Shown piece by piece: positions 1 through 12,631 of a stretch of DNA of 64,000 nucleotides (within the stretch, counting starts at the first letter, position 1; each line of letters starts with the position of its first letter). Made by a program: the position numbers and the translations under genes. Source of the stretch: Litsea cubeba (lineage: Eukaryota > Streptophyta > Magnoliopsida > Laurales > Lauraceae); contig CM022944.1 in NCBI GenBank assembly GCA_012931725.1, positions 11,499,448 through 11,563,447 on the forward strand. Direction: 5' to 3'. The notes under the pieces are model-generated. The model saw only the letters and a list, made by a program, of their open reading frames with translations, had not been told where the DNA came from and searched no databases.

Positions 1-575
1 GGGTATAGGCTGGTGGATTTTTCCAGCCCCAAGGGCCTCCCCAGGAGTCGATCCCGCAAGCTCTTGAATAAGAGATTTAACGGACTTACCCTGGTATCAC
101 TTGAGCTAGTGCCTTTTTGTAGGGGGTGCTTCCCCCCACAGGGGTATAGGCGGAGCCGAGGGCCCCGGGCCTAGGGATGCTTCCCCCCACAGGGGGTATA
201 GGCTGGATGCCGAGGGTCCCAGGCCTATTGTGTACACTTCATTTTTCCCAGCCCCAAAGGCCTCCCCACGAGTCGATCCCGCACTCCTCCTGATAAGAGT
301 ATTACGGACTTACCCTAGTACCACTTGAGCTACTAGCCCAAGTGGTACCAGGGCAAGTTCGTTAATACTAGCCCAAGTGGTACCAGGGTAAGTCCGTTAA
401 TACTCTTATTCAGGAGGTTGCGGGATCGACTCCTGAGGAGGCCCCTGGGGTTGGAAAAATCCACCCTGGGACAAATGCATGATTACGGAGCCTCGTCTCC
501 CGAAGTGTACACAACAGGCCCGGGTCCCTCGGCTCCAGCCTATACCCCTGTGGGGGGAAGCACCCCCTACAAATT
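1..575. repeat. Large foldback (inverted-repeat) element at window edge
   Basis: Two long arms are reverse complements of each other. The left arm (about 1-345) carries blocks such as CCCCACAGGGGTATAGG, GAGTCGATCCCGCA and ACGGACTTACCCT. The same blocks reappear inverted in the right arm (about 335-575), with the turn near 340. Within the left arm the GCTTCCCCCCACAGGG block occurs twice, so the element also has internal duplication. No coding capacity is visible; the short frames here are only readings of the palindrome. The left end is cut by the window, so terminal sequence and target duplication cannot be judged. It is most likely a non-autonomous foldback or MITE-like DNA transposon. Confidence 0.7.
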
Positions 576-2690
576 TCCATGTCCAATTAGATCTTGGGTA
601 CACAATGGGTCTCACCCATTTACAGCTTTGGTACCACACAGTGAAATGTAGGGCTAGGGTTTCTCCATGCCTAACTGGGCCAAACCTAAAGCTGTTGGGC
701 CTTCTTCCATGATTTGACTTCCACTTGCACTTACCTTTACTCCACCATGTAAGCCAACAGGTCAGACTTTAGAGAGAATAATATGATAGTTGTTCACATT
801 CAATGTAAAAGAAAGGGTTCTACTTCTGCCAAAGATAAAAAAAGATGTAAAGAAAGGGAAAGCAGCAAAAGCAATGGATCATGGCTAGGATCATCAACTC
901 ATGATAACATCAGTGTTCTTGATTTTTTAACCCTAAGCCCCACATGTTCAGACTGAAGGGGACATAGATATACCCATTCATATCATCTGGTTGAGGGTAA
1001 TAAAATACTTCCTGACATGTACAAATTGGGGTGAGGATCTTATTCCTCTCATATAAAAACTAAAGGTGCACATCATCAATCATCAGGAGAGCATCTTATT
1101 CCCTGTGACATGTGCTTGTGCATGTGGGGCCCATGGTTAGGTGAAACAATATTGATCTGTCCCCACAATCATGCCCATACATAATCTTAGATTGGAAGAT
1201 CCTAGCTGTTCAATATGTAAGTTTTGTTGAATGTGGATCGTTCTTTGTCCCCACTTAGCCATCAATTGATGAAAATTCTTTGAATGGTTTGCTGTTGGAT
1301 TTGAGAGAGATCAATGGCTTAGATCAATCACACCACAGGCCCAGTGGTACTACGCATATCCTTTCTTGGGGATTATTGTAAGGGAAATTATGGGGTCCAT
1401 TTAGGCATCTGATTGTACACAACATACTGGAAGTTCCAAGAATTTCCTACATGGGAACACCCTAAACCTTTGATTGACTTCCTGCAATTACATATCTAAG
1501 ATTATAGCACAATGGACCATAAATACATTTAGATCTTCACATAGGATATCAGCAAGGCAACCCCATTTAGGGATACACATGGGTCAGGCCATGCTGGGCC
1601 AATCTTGTCCTTGCTTAGCCTATTTACTTATCGGCCATAACATCAAGGTGCAAGTCCATCCCACAAGCCTATTATAAATATTTGTTATATTTATTAGGCC
1701 GGACTGGCCATTTAATTGGACTTTCAGAATGGTATTGGTCCAATGGTCCTAGTAAAGCCCATTTAGTTATCAAGTGTAGAAAATAGACCTGCTCTAAATC
1801 CATGGACCTAAAAGTCATCCCAAATGCTTGCCAAGCACATTGATCTCAGTTGGAATCCAGTTTAGCCCAGCCCATTGCAACAACCCTAGCCCACTCCATG
1901 ACAGCACCATCAATCAATGTTTTGTTTGAATCACCAAAAGTCAATCATCTTATCTTATAATTGATAATTCCTTACTCATCAAGCCAATCAATACTCAACA
2001 GGTTGTCATAATCCCTAAACTATAACAAATACATCATTTCTCTGTCTCTAATAGCTCCTAATAAAATCCCATCATCCTTTGTCTCTACAATCTTATTCCA
2101 ATCTCTTTATAACAAACCCATCATTTTTCTCTGTCTCTAGCATCTCCCAATAAGATCCCATCATTTCTTCCCTAACTAAATCATTGAGAGGTTGTCTAGT
2201 AATCTAAAGTTTCTATTCTCACACACCAGTCTAAGTGGCAACAGCATTTGTGACTGCTCATTAGAATAGGGAAAAATACTACAAGTAACATATTCTTTCT
2301 TCCCATTAGGGCTAATTTAATGGAAATGCTGGTTGGAACTAGTAAAATTCAAATGGAATTTCTCATGGCTGTGATTCTCTCTGGGAGGAAGAGTTGACAA
2401 AACTGTTTGGATTCCTTGATTTAACCAAGTGATTATTATACTAGTGCTTTAATTAGCAGACTGAATATATACATTTGATTTGAGTTCAATTTAACATGCA
2501 GGCCCACCATTAAGGTTGGAATCCATGGAATTCAGCTTACAATGACCATTAGGAACGAAAGCGACCATCACTCATATAGGGGCGGTTCACCGTAGGATTT
2601 GAATCACCTCACTTGGAACTCCCATATTGTACATTCACCTAGGGTATGATTCAATCCAACAGTAAATATTACTATGATGTCAAAAAGGCC

Positions 2691-2760
2691 ATTGATATTG
2701 GCACTCCCTTTTACCCCCTTTTTACTGCCCCTGCAGTAGGGGGGGAGTGCCAATATCAAT
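2691..2760. repeat. Short inverted-repeat (MITE-like) hairpin
   Basis: The 18-base block ATTGATATTGGCACTCCC at 2691-2708 is followed, after a 34-base loop, by its exact reverse complement at 2743-2760. The perfect stem and short length fit a small MITE or hairpin remnant. No clear target-site duplication was found. Confidence 0.6.
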
Positions 2761-4033
2761 CCCCTATCAGAAATATTCATGCCTACTAAGAAAGAGTCCG
2801 AAGTTTAACTGGTTTGCCATGTAAGAAATGGATCCCATATGTATGAATTTGAATTAATTGGTTCGCGCCAATGACAAGCATAGAATCATTTCTTGATAAA
2901 AATATATGGTATCACACACAATTGGAGTGGGACCTTAATTGATTTGTTTATAGTTAAAAACTTTATGGGTGTGACCTACCCACCCTACCAAAGAAGGTGC
3001 ATAAAGGAGGAATTTTATAAAGGGGTCCTCCTTTCTGCCCTAACAAACACGAATCTCATGAATTGGCTGTCCCTTTGTTTTGTTCATGAATTGATTTATG
3101 TACGATGGTTTTGAAGTGGAGGGGCACATCAGAATTTTGTGGCCTGGTGGGGCTTTTCATGTTAATGGGAATATCCTTTGAGATTAAACTGTTCATCCTA
3201 TGGTGCACCCCCACCATGGATGATGGCTGAAACTAGTATGATCCATACCATCTGATAAATTGACTTTGGGTGTTGGATGTGATTTTCCAATGGTGATGTA
3301 TGTTTAGCCATCTATCTAACGGCCATGGCCCGGGCTATCGATGAACTATGGATACAGACCCGGATCCACCTGAGCCTGAATTTTATGACACTGAAATTGG
3401 GCTGTTGGATGAGCCCAACAGGATGTATTGTAATGGGCCGGACTTGGGTCTAACTTCATTGGTGGGGGAAGACTAAACATATTACCAGAAGCCACCTATG
3501 GCCTTTTTTTTTTCAAATGTTTGGTGCCAGTGGGCCACATTCATGATGTGAGGCAGATGGAAAATGGGAGTACCTAGAACTACAATTTGGAGATACTCTT
3601 GTGGGCAAAGAAGCCTTTCTTTTCCCTTTGATAAGGCAATTATGAGACAAGAGAAATTACAAGTAAAATGGATTATGTTAATTGGGCCAAGATGGAGTAA
3701 CCATGTACTTGGAGCCTTTATCATCAGTCAAAGAGGATCTTTACTATGATGCACCAACCAGGATATAAGTGTTATAGGTGTAATCCTTGTGTTGGTCTGG
3801 TCTATTGGCTTTATCGGATTAGGGGTTGTTGACTGGCTGCCTATTAGAAGTTAGTTCTGTCCACTGTTGCTTAGCTTTCCAGTAATAATTGTGGCTGTGA
3901 GTTGTTTATTGGTATTTTATTTTAATCATCCTTTATGTTGCCTTAGATTAGATGGGTAACAATAATCATAGGAATGTACTATGGTGGTAAGTCCATCACA
4001 TATAACAGGTAATTGCTCTAGTGCAACTCTAAA

Positions 4034-4392
4034 GGCCTGTTTGTTTGCATTAGAATAAGTACGAATTGAATACAAAGGCTTCATACCATAAGTGAATAAA
4101 AATGAAGATCAAGGATAAATTTCCAAAAGTGAGTGTTAAATAACATTTCCTTTTTAGTTAAATAGATTAAAAAAAGGTAAATGAAAACCCCATCCATCAA
4201 CTAGTGATTCAAATATGTAGGAAACTGAAGGTCATCTTCACCTTATATGCATGCTTCGCCTCTTACCTCGTATCTTTCATCCCTTACCTCTATAATAATC
4301 TTTTAGTATAGTTCATTTTATTATGAATATAGCTCTATCTCTATATATATATATATTCAATTCTTATGTATTTTACACAAGCAAACATGCCC
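4034..4392. mobile_element. MITE with GGCCTGTTTG-type terminal inverted repeats
   Basis: The left end GGCCTGTTTGTTTGCAT is matched, imperfectly, by the inverted right end (reverse complement GGGCATGTTTGCTTG). Inside the ends, the block GAATTGAAT is also repeated in inverse orientation. CTAAA flanks both sides but is too short to be a firm target duplication. The structure fits a non-autonomous DNA transposon of about 360 bp. Confidence 0.5.
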
Positions 4393-6958
4393 TAAACAAC
4401 ATTGGGACCAACACTTTATAATAACCTGCCACAAAAAATCAGAGTTAATCACATGGCTTTTATGCTTATGATTCAAATGGTCAATATTACTATTAATATT
4501 TCAAATGCAAATGCCTTAAGTTTTATATTTTTTATTTAATTGGACTGTAAGGTCCCTCGGACTTTCCTAGATGGCAAGTGGAAAGTAAACTTATAACTAA
4601 GCTAGAGTAGGTAATTAGAAAGTAAAGAAATGTTAGCCTAGATGTCCTGTAATCACCTTGTTCCACACTCCCCAATGCAAAGGAGGGACTTTGACCCAAG
4701 CAAACTAATCTACAATCCAAGATGGATGGAGGGTTTGCAATCTACTGATGATTTAGGGTTATGGCATCTCATTTTCTACAAGGACAATCATAGATCAATC
4801 CTTACAGACCTATTCTGTGTGTGCCTAAGTATTTACCCATAACAAAAAAATCAAATGGTGGATTAATTGAATAAATTGGATGCTCAAAAGTTAGCCCTGC
4901 TAAAAGATCTCAACATCAAGTTATTATCACTAAGTAAATCTGGTTCAAGCTTCTCTTAATTTGACCATTGCCTTCTTTTTACTCAAAGGTGTGTTCGGTA
5001 GGAAATTGCCAGAAGGATAGAAATGGAAGTCACCTTGCCGACAACAAATTCAGAAAATTTCTGGAAAAAGACCACAAACATCATCATTAAATTTTTTTTT
5101 TTTTGAGTAAACCACTTTCTTGAAAATTTTGAAGTTCCTGAAAATCTATCTCACCATTAAATTCTAAAAGTAAAAAAAAAAAATCCTCCCACCAAATTAG
5201 CCCTGTTTCCTTTGTCTGTTTGGGGCCCCCCAAACGGTTTGAAAGGATTTAAGCCACGCCTAAAAAAACCAACACATTCTGGGAATCTGGAATAATATCA
5301 CCACTACCCTGTACCCATCACTGTGCAATTTTTCTCTCTGCAAGACAGTATACTTTGGAACTGTAATAATGCCAATAAAAAAGGAAATGCCACATGTCTA
5401 CATAACTCAAGTGGCCTAGTGCCTGTCCATATACATCTTCCACCTGGTATTTGCTTGTGTGCCCCATGTGTCCTTTTCTATCTTAGAGAATAAAATCAGA
5501 TGAATAACTCACTTATTGATGTCATATGTGAATGTTGCAATCAAATGGAATCAGCATGACAACACCCCTCAAAACATAGTGACACTAAAATCCCATAATA
5601 TGATTTAAAAATGGAATTAATATTACTCAGTAACCTTTTTGTTAAAGAGTTTCCTCCCACCAATTATTTCTTCTTTAATTATTCTCAGAAACAAACAAGT
5701 TCATATAATTATAATATGTTTATCTTACTAATCACCACTATGAAGCTTCATTACTTTGTTTGACTTCTTTCCTACCATGTTTCTCTCTTTCAAAGGTGAA
5801 AACAACTACACAAAATATTCAAAGAAAAGAAAGCAATGTATGTGCAAGATATGTGGACTGATGTTACAATACCTGGTTTGCACATATATCCATGGTGTAC
5901 TCTCAATTTTTATGGTGGGACCTACCTCCCAACCATCAAGCCTGATCACCTACATTTTAGCCCTTTAAATCTCTCAAGATTATGATATCACTTTAATCAG
6001 AGTAATACTCCTTCTTGGATAAAGTGTAAAAGATAGATTTTTTCAATTCAGTTTTTAACAGTTAATCAACTTGTTAACATGTGTCTATCTAAACAGCAAA
6101 AGTCTCATATGAATGCCTTTTCCCCTGTAATTTTTCATGTAGATGCAGTAATCTACTAATCTTTTTGGTTTTTTTTTCTTTCTTTTTAAAGACAGTTAAA
6201 TGACATTCTGGTCATTTCAAGATTTGGGTTTGAGTAGGTGAATCGGATTGGTGGGCCTAGAATCTTGTATTTCCTAAAGATATCATCATTAATTCATCAT
6301 ATATAAACAAAAGGAATCATTATCAACAAAATTCAAAGTTTTAAACAAAGTCAGAGAGAGAGAGAGAGAGAGAGGGAGGGAGGAGAGGTGGGGTTGGTTG
6401 GTCATTACCAACAAAATTCATCATAAGCCTTTTGTCTTCTACTCTTAAAGATCAAAGTTGATTGTTATTTTTTTAAAAATACAAAAGAAAAATGAGCAGA
6501 AAAAGATAAGTAAAACCCACTCCTGTTTTTCCCTCTAGTTGCTAATAATTTGGATTTTTAGCTATTTTTTATTTAAATTGTTCCATAAAAATTGTTCTCG
6601 GGTACCCATCATCATGCACAAGAAAAGGAAAAACAGCTTTCTCTGTAATGGAAATATTCTTAGGTTGTTGTGGGTTCTCTTTTACCCCACTCCCCACAAG
6701 CATTGATTCTTGGAATTCAAATCCAAACCCTCTTTCCATGGTTGTTTTATTATGCAGGGTGTGTTGTGGCTGATCTTTTGTTAGATTCTCTCTTCATAAA
6801 GTTTCTTTGCTTTTGTCCCTTCTTTAACTTTCCTTTTTGGGTGCTTTTATTTATTTATTTTTCTTTCTCTATGTTTGTAGTAGCAGCTGTTTAGAGCTTG
6901 TGTAAGCAGAGTAGTGGGACTAAGATTCATGGGGTTTATTCTCTCTCCCATGTATGGG

Positions 6959-6966
6959 TATAAATA
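6959..6966 (+). promoter_or_regulatory. Candidate TATA box of the thioesterase gene
   Basis: TATAAATA lies 102-109 bases upstream of the chosen ATG (7068), in a plausible core-promoter position giving a 5' UTR of about 75 bases. A caveat is that TTCATTGCAG at 6985-6994 resembles a 3' splice site. A 5'-UTR intron starting further upstream is therefore an alternative reading. Confidence 0.45.
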
Positions 6967-7067
6967 GAGGTCAATCTTGTGTTTCTTCATTGCAGGAGCT
7001 GTTTTTACTCATTCCAAGAGTTGGGTTTGTGAGACAGTAGTCATTTTGCAGCAGCGACCCAATCAAA

Positions 7068-10000
7068 ATGAGCACTTATGGTACTGGTTAGGCTTCTCTA
7101 CCATTGCTTTTGTCTAAATGGGTATTCGAATGTTAATAGATTTATCTGTATTTAACAAGTTGTTCTCTGTTTGTAGTTCGGCTCTAGTCCTTTTCATTTC
7201 ACTTTCAAATATATGGGATTTTCTTTTTTTTTTTTTGCCAAAAGGAGAGAATATATGGGATTTAATCAATCAATCGTAGTTTAGTATCAGTTTGTTGAGG
7301 AGTGGTCCATTTTCTTGGGTTAAAATTTGATTTTTTTTTTTCCATTCAATATCGATATTTCGCTTTTAGTGAACTGTGGAATGGGCTCAGTAATAGATAA
7401 ATGGTTATTTTCAGATTATCTTAGGTTTTCTTTGTTTATCACATTTATAGTATTATTTACATAAATATATGCATAAGTATGTACTATATGATTGTATTTT
7501 GTTTTGGGGATTATATGTTGGAACCATGTTGATTTAATTAATGGAAAATGCAGGTAGTAGGTCTGGTAGGACTTTTGAGTATGGAAGGACCTATGTGGTT
7601 AGGCCTAGAGGAAGACATCAGGCCACTATTGTTTGGCTTCATGGCCTGGGGGATAATGGCTCAAGGTAATTTTTATGATTTTGGGCATCATCTTGTTCTG
7701 ATTCTTACTATTTTGTTTTTTACTGGTATTTTTTGCTCTTTTCAAATGTTCTTTCTTTTTTCCATTTTTTTTTTCTCACTAGCTTTCATTTAACATCTTA
7801 TAGAATGTTGGTCTTTGTATTTCTTACTGAATTGTCCATTAGAATGTCTCTGCGCTAATAATTTTTAAGTTTTGAGTACAGAAATAATTTAAGGTTTGCA
7901 TTCTTTTACTTTTAGCTGTCTCTTTGATACCTTGTCATCTGTATAAAATGAGGGTTGGTTAAGATCGGCAGATCTATATATAAACATGCCAACCTTTAAA
8001 ATGATGTAAAAGCACAAGATACATGTTCTAGAAGTGAATTTATGTGAACATAGTTGTGGTTCAGGCTTGACAGTGTAAAATTGTTTGTCTTATTAAGGTT
8101 ATTCTCTTCTTTTCTCAACGATGATGAGCAGGGTTATATTCTTTTTTCTTATTCCTAGGCATATTCTGGTGGACTTCTGTTGCACAAAAACAATAAGGAA
8201 TTAGAGAATGTCAATGTTATGTCATCATGTCATGTCTTCAAAGAGAATCGTTTTATTTTAGTTCAGCCTTGCAGGAACACAATGTCCTTTTCATGGAGAT
8301 TCTCACTAGAACTGATTCGATTGAATGCACCGGTGTTGTGAATTATGTAAAACATCTTTTTTTGGAGGCTGGTGTCCTTTTCTTTTAGTTCCAATCATGG
8401 GTTAGGGGGGTCCTGAACTAGGAAAGTGAATATGCCTTTAATGCTTGATTGGGGGACCACTGCTTCACTAGCTTGATTGTTCAGATAACTAAATGAGGTA
8501 CTAATTGTATCTTATATAAGGTTCTACCAATATGATATGATATTGATTGACCATATAACATAAGCCTTAATCACCTTTGATGATTTTGTTTGAAATCTGA
8601 AGTTCTGTCTGACTATATCACAAATGGATATTTATCTAGTTGACAGTGGGATGTCATCATATCATATTTGTAATCCTTTTCTCTTTTCTTTTTTTTTTTT
8701 AAGTTTTCTCCCATATTATATTTTAGGAGTTTAGATTATCATTGTCTTCTGCTTTTTTTTTTTTAGATGAACCTTTCTTTCGTTCTTTCTTTTTCATTTT
8801 TGGGGTAATTTTACATGAATAATCATCTTGTGGTGCATCTGCTTCAGCATCTTGTAGTAACCGACTTTCTGTCTTAAACTCGCTTACACATGGTTCTGCT
8901 GCTTGGTTTTTCTAAAGCTAGTAAAAGCCTAGAAATTGAAAAAGTGAGATAATAATCTGATGATTGTTCATTTGTTCTCCTTATGATCATGAACAGTTCT
9001 GTATCATAGAACATACCTCCCTATAACGAATTTCCTTATTTTGTGTTCTTCTGGTTGTTGTGCAGTTGGTCCCAGCTATTGGAGACCCTCCCTCTTCCTA
9101 ATGTAAGCATGTTGTATCCATAACCATTTTGAGTTACTATAGATTTTCATGGTTATATCCTCCAGTTCTCTCTTCTAATGTTGGAAATGGTTATCCTGTC
9201 AATCTGCTCATTTCCTTCTTTTATTTTTCTTTTAGTATTTTTGATTGCTTCTTTATGTTGTTTCAACAAAACAGATCAAATGGATATGTTCAACGGCTCC
9301 TACTAGACCAGTAGCTGCTTTTGGTGGATTTCCTTGCACTGCATGTAAGTTCACTTGCTTGCAATTGTACTCCTTTTAGCAAAGGTTATTTCTCCATCTA
9401 TTTTCTTCTTATTGGCTATTTAGGGCTTTGATATATTTGTCTTGCAAAACTAACGAAGCAAAAGACAGCATCTGATTATTCGTATTTAACTCTCTGCCAG
9501 GGTTTGATGTGGGAGAACTTTCAGAGAATGGTCCTGATGATATAGAGGGTTTAGATGCTGCAGCAGCACATGTTGCGAACCTATTATCAACTGAACCTGC
9601 TGATAGTAGGTTTCTAGAAAATTGCTTAATGCCGTAGTCTTGTATTATATAATAATGGATAGTAGGTTTCTAGAAAATTGCTTAATGCCTTAGTCTTGTA
9701 TTATATAATAATGGCATGATCTCAAAGACTGTTTTCTTTCTATGATGATGTTATGACACTTCCATTTATTGGAGTTGGTTTAAAAAACTTGGTTACTTGA
9801 TTAGGAACTCGGCCAAGTCAATTGAGTTTTGGAGCGAGATATATAAAGTTCAATAATTTGATTCTGAACCCCATTGAGTATTGAGTTTCTGAAAGATGAT
9901 AATGTCAAAATCTCCTTATTTTCTTTATTTATCTATATATCTTTTTCGGGGAACATTCATATGCATCTTTCCCTCACCATAGGGTGAGGGACACTCCCCT

Positions 10001-12631
10001 TTTTGGAAATTTCCAAGTACAAAATGTACTTTTCAAGTACATAGGGTGAGGTACAAAATGCATTTTTCATGTGCAAAAAGGGGAGTGTCCCTCACTCTAT
10101 GGTGAGGGAAAGATGCATATGAACATTCCCCATCTTTTTCAATCCCTTTATTTAATGATATATTTATATTTAAAATTCTATGATAGTAAGATCTTTTTCA
10201 TGTGTCAATTTTAAAAATCGTCTTCGAGTTGAACTCAGCGATGGTGAACTTCTAATTCAGAGTCATTTTCGATTTTTACACCAACAAACATTTAGGAACT
10301 GCCGCTTGCTTGTTACCTACCCCCTTTGTGCAAGTATTGTTGTTGAAAACAAAAATAGATGTGTACCAATGTTGTTTACAAAAATAGATGTCTAATTATG
10401 ACATCTTGCTTTCAACAATATCATATAATTATATTAATATGTTAGAATGTTGTTTACTTGATAAGAATGTGTGTATCTGACGCGATCACTTCTCCTAAAA
10501 AGCTTTTCTCACAGTTTCATCTTTTCAATTGCAGTTAAACTTGGTGTTGGAGGCTTCAGTATGGGTGCTGCTGCTGCCCTTTACTCTGCCACTTGCTTTG
10601 CTAGTGGAACATACAACAGTGGCAATCCATACCCCATTAACCTAAGTGCAATTGTTGGTCTAAGTGGCTGGCTTCCATGTTCAAGGTCTGGCCCTCTTTT
10701 TTCTCTGTCAATGTTAGAAAAATCCCAGGTGATGCAAATCCTTATTAGTAAATTGTTTGTTTTTCAGAAGCTTAAAAAGCAAGATTGAAGGGTCACAAGA
10801 GGCTGCAAGACGAGCTGCATCTTTGCCTCTTCTGCTCTGCCATGGCAAAGGTATTCATGCGTAGGAGTTAGTGCATATGAATTGTGCTATTGATTTGATC
10901 TCATCTATGTGGACATCATGAGGGTTAGGCTTCATAGTTTATACCCTTTTCATGATACTGGTTTGAAATGTAGCAATCTACTGTTTGGGTGTTTCTTTTG
11001 ATTGTTTAATGTGGTTGAAAAGCAAAAAGAAGGCAATGGTTTCTCTAGTTTGTAGCATCTTTGGTTTTCTTGGAGTTATAGGATAGCATTTGTTGGACAC
11101 AAGTTTTAGTAATTAGTACAACTAAGCGAACAATGGCTACAAACTCATGTAGTTGACCCCAACATAAATTTTTTTTTTTTGGTAGAAGACCCCAACATAG
11201 ATAGTTGGAACAAGGCTTTGATGGTGATGATATGTACAGGGGTTAAAGTTAGGTGAGCCCAGATCTGACTGACTCCTTGGTTCCAGGCCCGAGCTTTGAC
11301 CTAGGCTCTAGTTGTGATAGGTTGGAGAAGGGCTGATATGATGGATCTGTGTATAATCACCATATAAAGAAGTAAGAATATATTAAGCATGAATATATAT
11401 ACATTTAGTGTATATAAGTTATATAAATAATCAAAGCATAATCTGGTAAATGGGTCTAGATCCTATTCAATCCAGATCCAACATAATTATTAATTGGGCC
11501 CAGAACTGGGTCTATACCCACATTATTTGGGTTGGGTCCTTAAGGTAAGTAGTAACACCATTGATAACCCTAGGTATAATGTCTTGCCCTTTGTATTTTT
11601 TATAATGGGTTGTTGATTCGAGTCATGCCCACTAGCAATGGAAATTGTGTAATCTATTAAGAAGATTTTCCTACATCTATAATGTTTTGTGGACAGAATT
11701 ATTAGTTGGGCTTGGAATTGGGTCCATACCCACATTTCTCCTACTACCGAACTGAAAGTGTGGTCTAGCTCTATGGGCCCACTTTTGACCAGTGTATCCC
11801 TTAACACAAACCCTCCATGATTTGGCACCAGGCCGAATTTGACACTCATCTGAACTTTGCTCACTTGTGGATTGGATCTAAGAATTAAGGGTAGGTTTCC
11901 TGTTAAACTTTGTGGCTACCAAGTCCACCATTAGGAAAATCTGATGGGGCTTATTTTTTGCCCACACCGTGGGAGGAAAGCCCACTCAAGTGGGAAGAGG
12001 AACTCCACAAAGTGGGAAGGAGAGCGCACACAAGTGGAAAGAGCAGCCCACAGTGGTATGGGGATCAATCCTTGGTAGCCGGGTGATATGTGGGGTTGCC
12101 AAGGTCAAATCAGTTCTTGATAGTAATGGAAATTGTAGTACGTTAGAAGATATTGCTGTAACCATTACTGAAAAAATTTCTATCTTGCTTCCATATCTTA
12201 GAACATGTGTTGGGTTTTTTTCCTTCCATATCATTATGCATGTTTGATGTGTTACCAAAACAAAGTAGAGGTTTGTGTGTAGAAATCATTGTGCTCTTCT
12301 TGTATCACCTGGTATCATTGCTCTTAGTTACCATTTTTTCTTTTGCAGGTGATGATGTAGTGAATTATAGAAATGGATTGAATTCTGCAGAGATCTTATC
12401 TTCAACTGGATTCCGGAATCTGGCTTTCAGGACCTACAATGGGTAACCACTTGCTTCACTGTTAGGGATATCATTACTCTCTTTTTAGAAGCATCTGCCT
12501 CCTAATATAAGTAGTCTATTTATTGAAATTGGAACCTGTGCAGGCTCGGACACTACACGGTCCCTGAGGAGATGGATGATGTTTGCAGATGGCTCACTTC
12601 CAAGTTGGGGCTTGATAGGTCTTGCTCATAA
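7068..12631 (+). CDS. Acyl-protein thioesterase / LYPLA-type carboxylesterase (complete, nine exons)
   Basis: Exons by splice signals and unbroken frame: 7068-7086, 7554-7665, 9066-9102, 9275-9344, 9501-9605, 10535-10685, 10768-10850, 12349-12442, 12544-12631. They sum to 759 nt, or 252 aa plus stop, the length expected for this plant family. Every intron is GT-AG. The alpha/beta-hydrolase signatures are in order: WLHGLGDNG (oxyanion region, residues 34-42), GFSMG with nucleophile Ser123, HGKGDDVV with likely catalytic Asp194, and LGH with His227. All three triad residues are present. Family members remove S-linked palmitate or other acyl groups from proteins, or act on lysophospholipids, and are usually cytosolic. 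No signal peptide or membrane helix is seen. The ATG opens a very short first exon (MSTYGT) just before a good donor site. The nearest relatives are plant APT1/APT2-like proteins; the true substrate is unknown. Confidence 0.93.
9602..9713 (+). repeat. 56-bp perfect-register tandem duplication over an exon-intron junction
   Basis: Two units, 9602-9657 and 9658-9713, each begin GATAGTAGGTTTCTAG and differ at only about one position. The first unit contains the last four coding bases of thioesterase exon 5 and its GT donor (9606). The second unit therefore carries a duplicate of the donor site inside the intron. Confidence 0.85.
9948..10131. mobile_element. 184-bp foldback MITE with 9-bp target duplication
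   Basis: The element starts GGGGAACATTCATATGC and ends with its near-perfect inverse. The two arms pair over more than 50 bases (CCCTCACCATAGGGTGAGGG versus its inverted partner). It is flanked by the direct 9-mer ATCTTTTTC at 9939-9947 and 10132-10140. A 9-bp target duplication with long terminal inverted repeats is typical of Mutator-like non-autonomous elements. It lies in intron 5 of the thioesterase gene and carries no coding sequence. Confidence 0.85.
11950..12110 (+). repeat. Dispersed repeat, related to 15165-15340
   Basis: This stretch in thioesterase intron 7 shares phrases with 15165-15340. Examples are GCCCAC(A)CAAGTGGGAA, ATCAATCCTTGG versus CCAATCCTTGGGTACC, and a GGTGA-GGGGTTG block. 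The two look like diverged copies of one short interspersed repeat. No terminal structure could be defined. Confidence 0.45.

Larger units (their letters stand above)
576..6950. other. Intergenic region, no gene recognised
   Basis: No exon-like reading frame with recognisable protein similarity was seen on either strand. Frames in this stretch are short, AT-rich and lack motifs. The region contains two inverted-repeat elements (2691-2760 and 4034-4392) and a GA microsatellite at about 6353-6374. The right end presumably includes the promoter of the downstream thioesterase gene. Confidence 0.6.

Noticed and set aside
406..712. Overlapping frames on both strands near the left edge
   Set aside because: They arise from the GC-rich foldback element; the same peptide phrases appear mirrored between arms.
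6670..6894. 74-codon hydrophobic plus-strand frame upstream of the thioesterase
   Set aside because: It is T-rich upstream or 5'-UTR-intron sequence; the hydrophobicity is due to TTT/CTT codons and there is no homology.
10471..10788. Single 105-codon frame as a stand-alone gene
   Set aside because: Its centre is exon 6 of the thioesterase; both edges are intron read-through.
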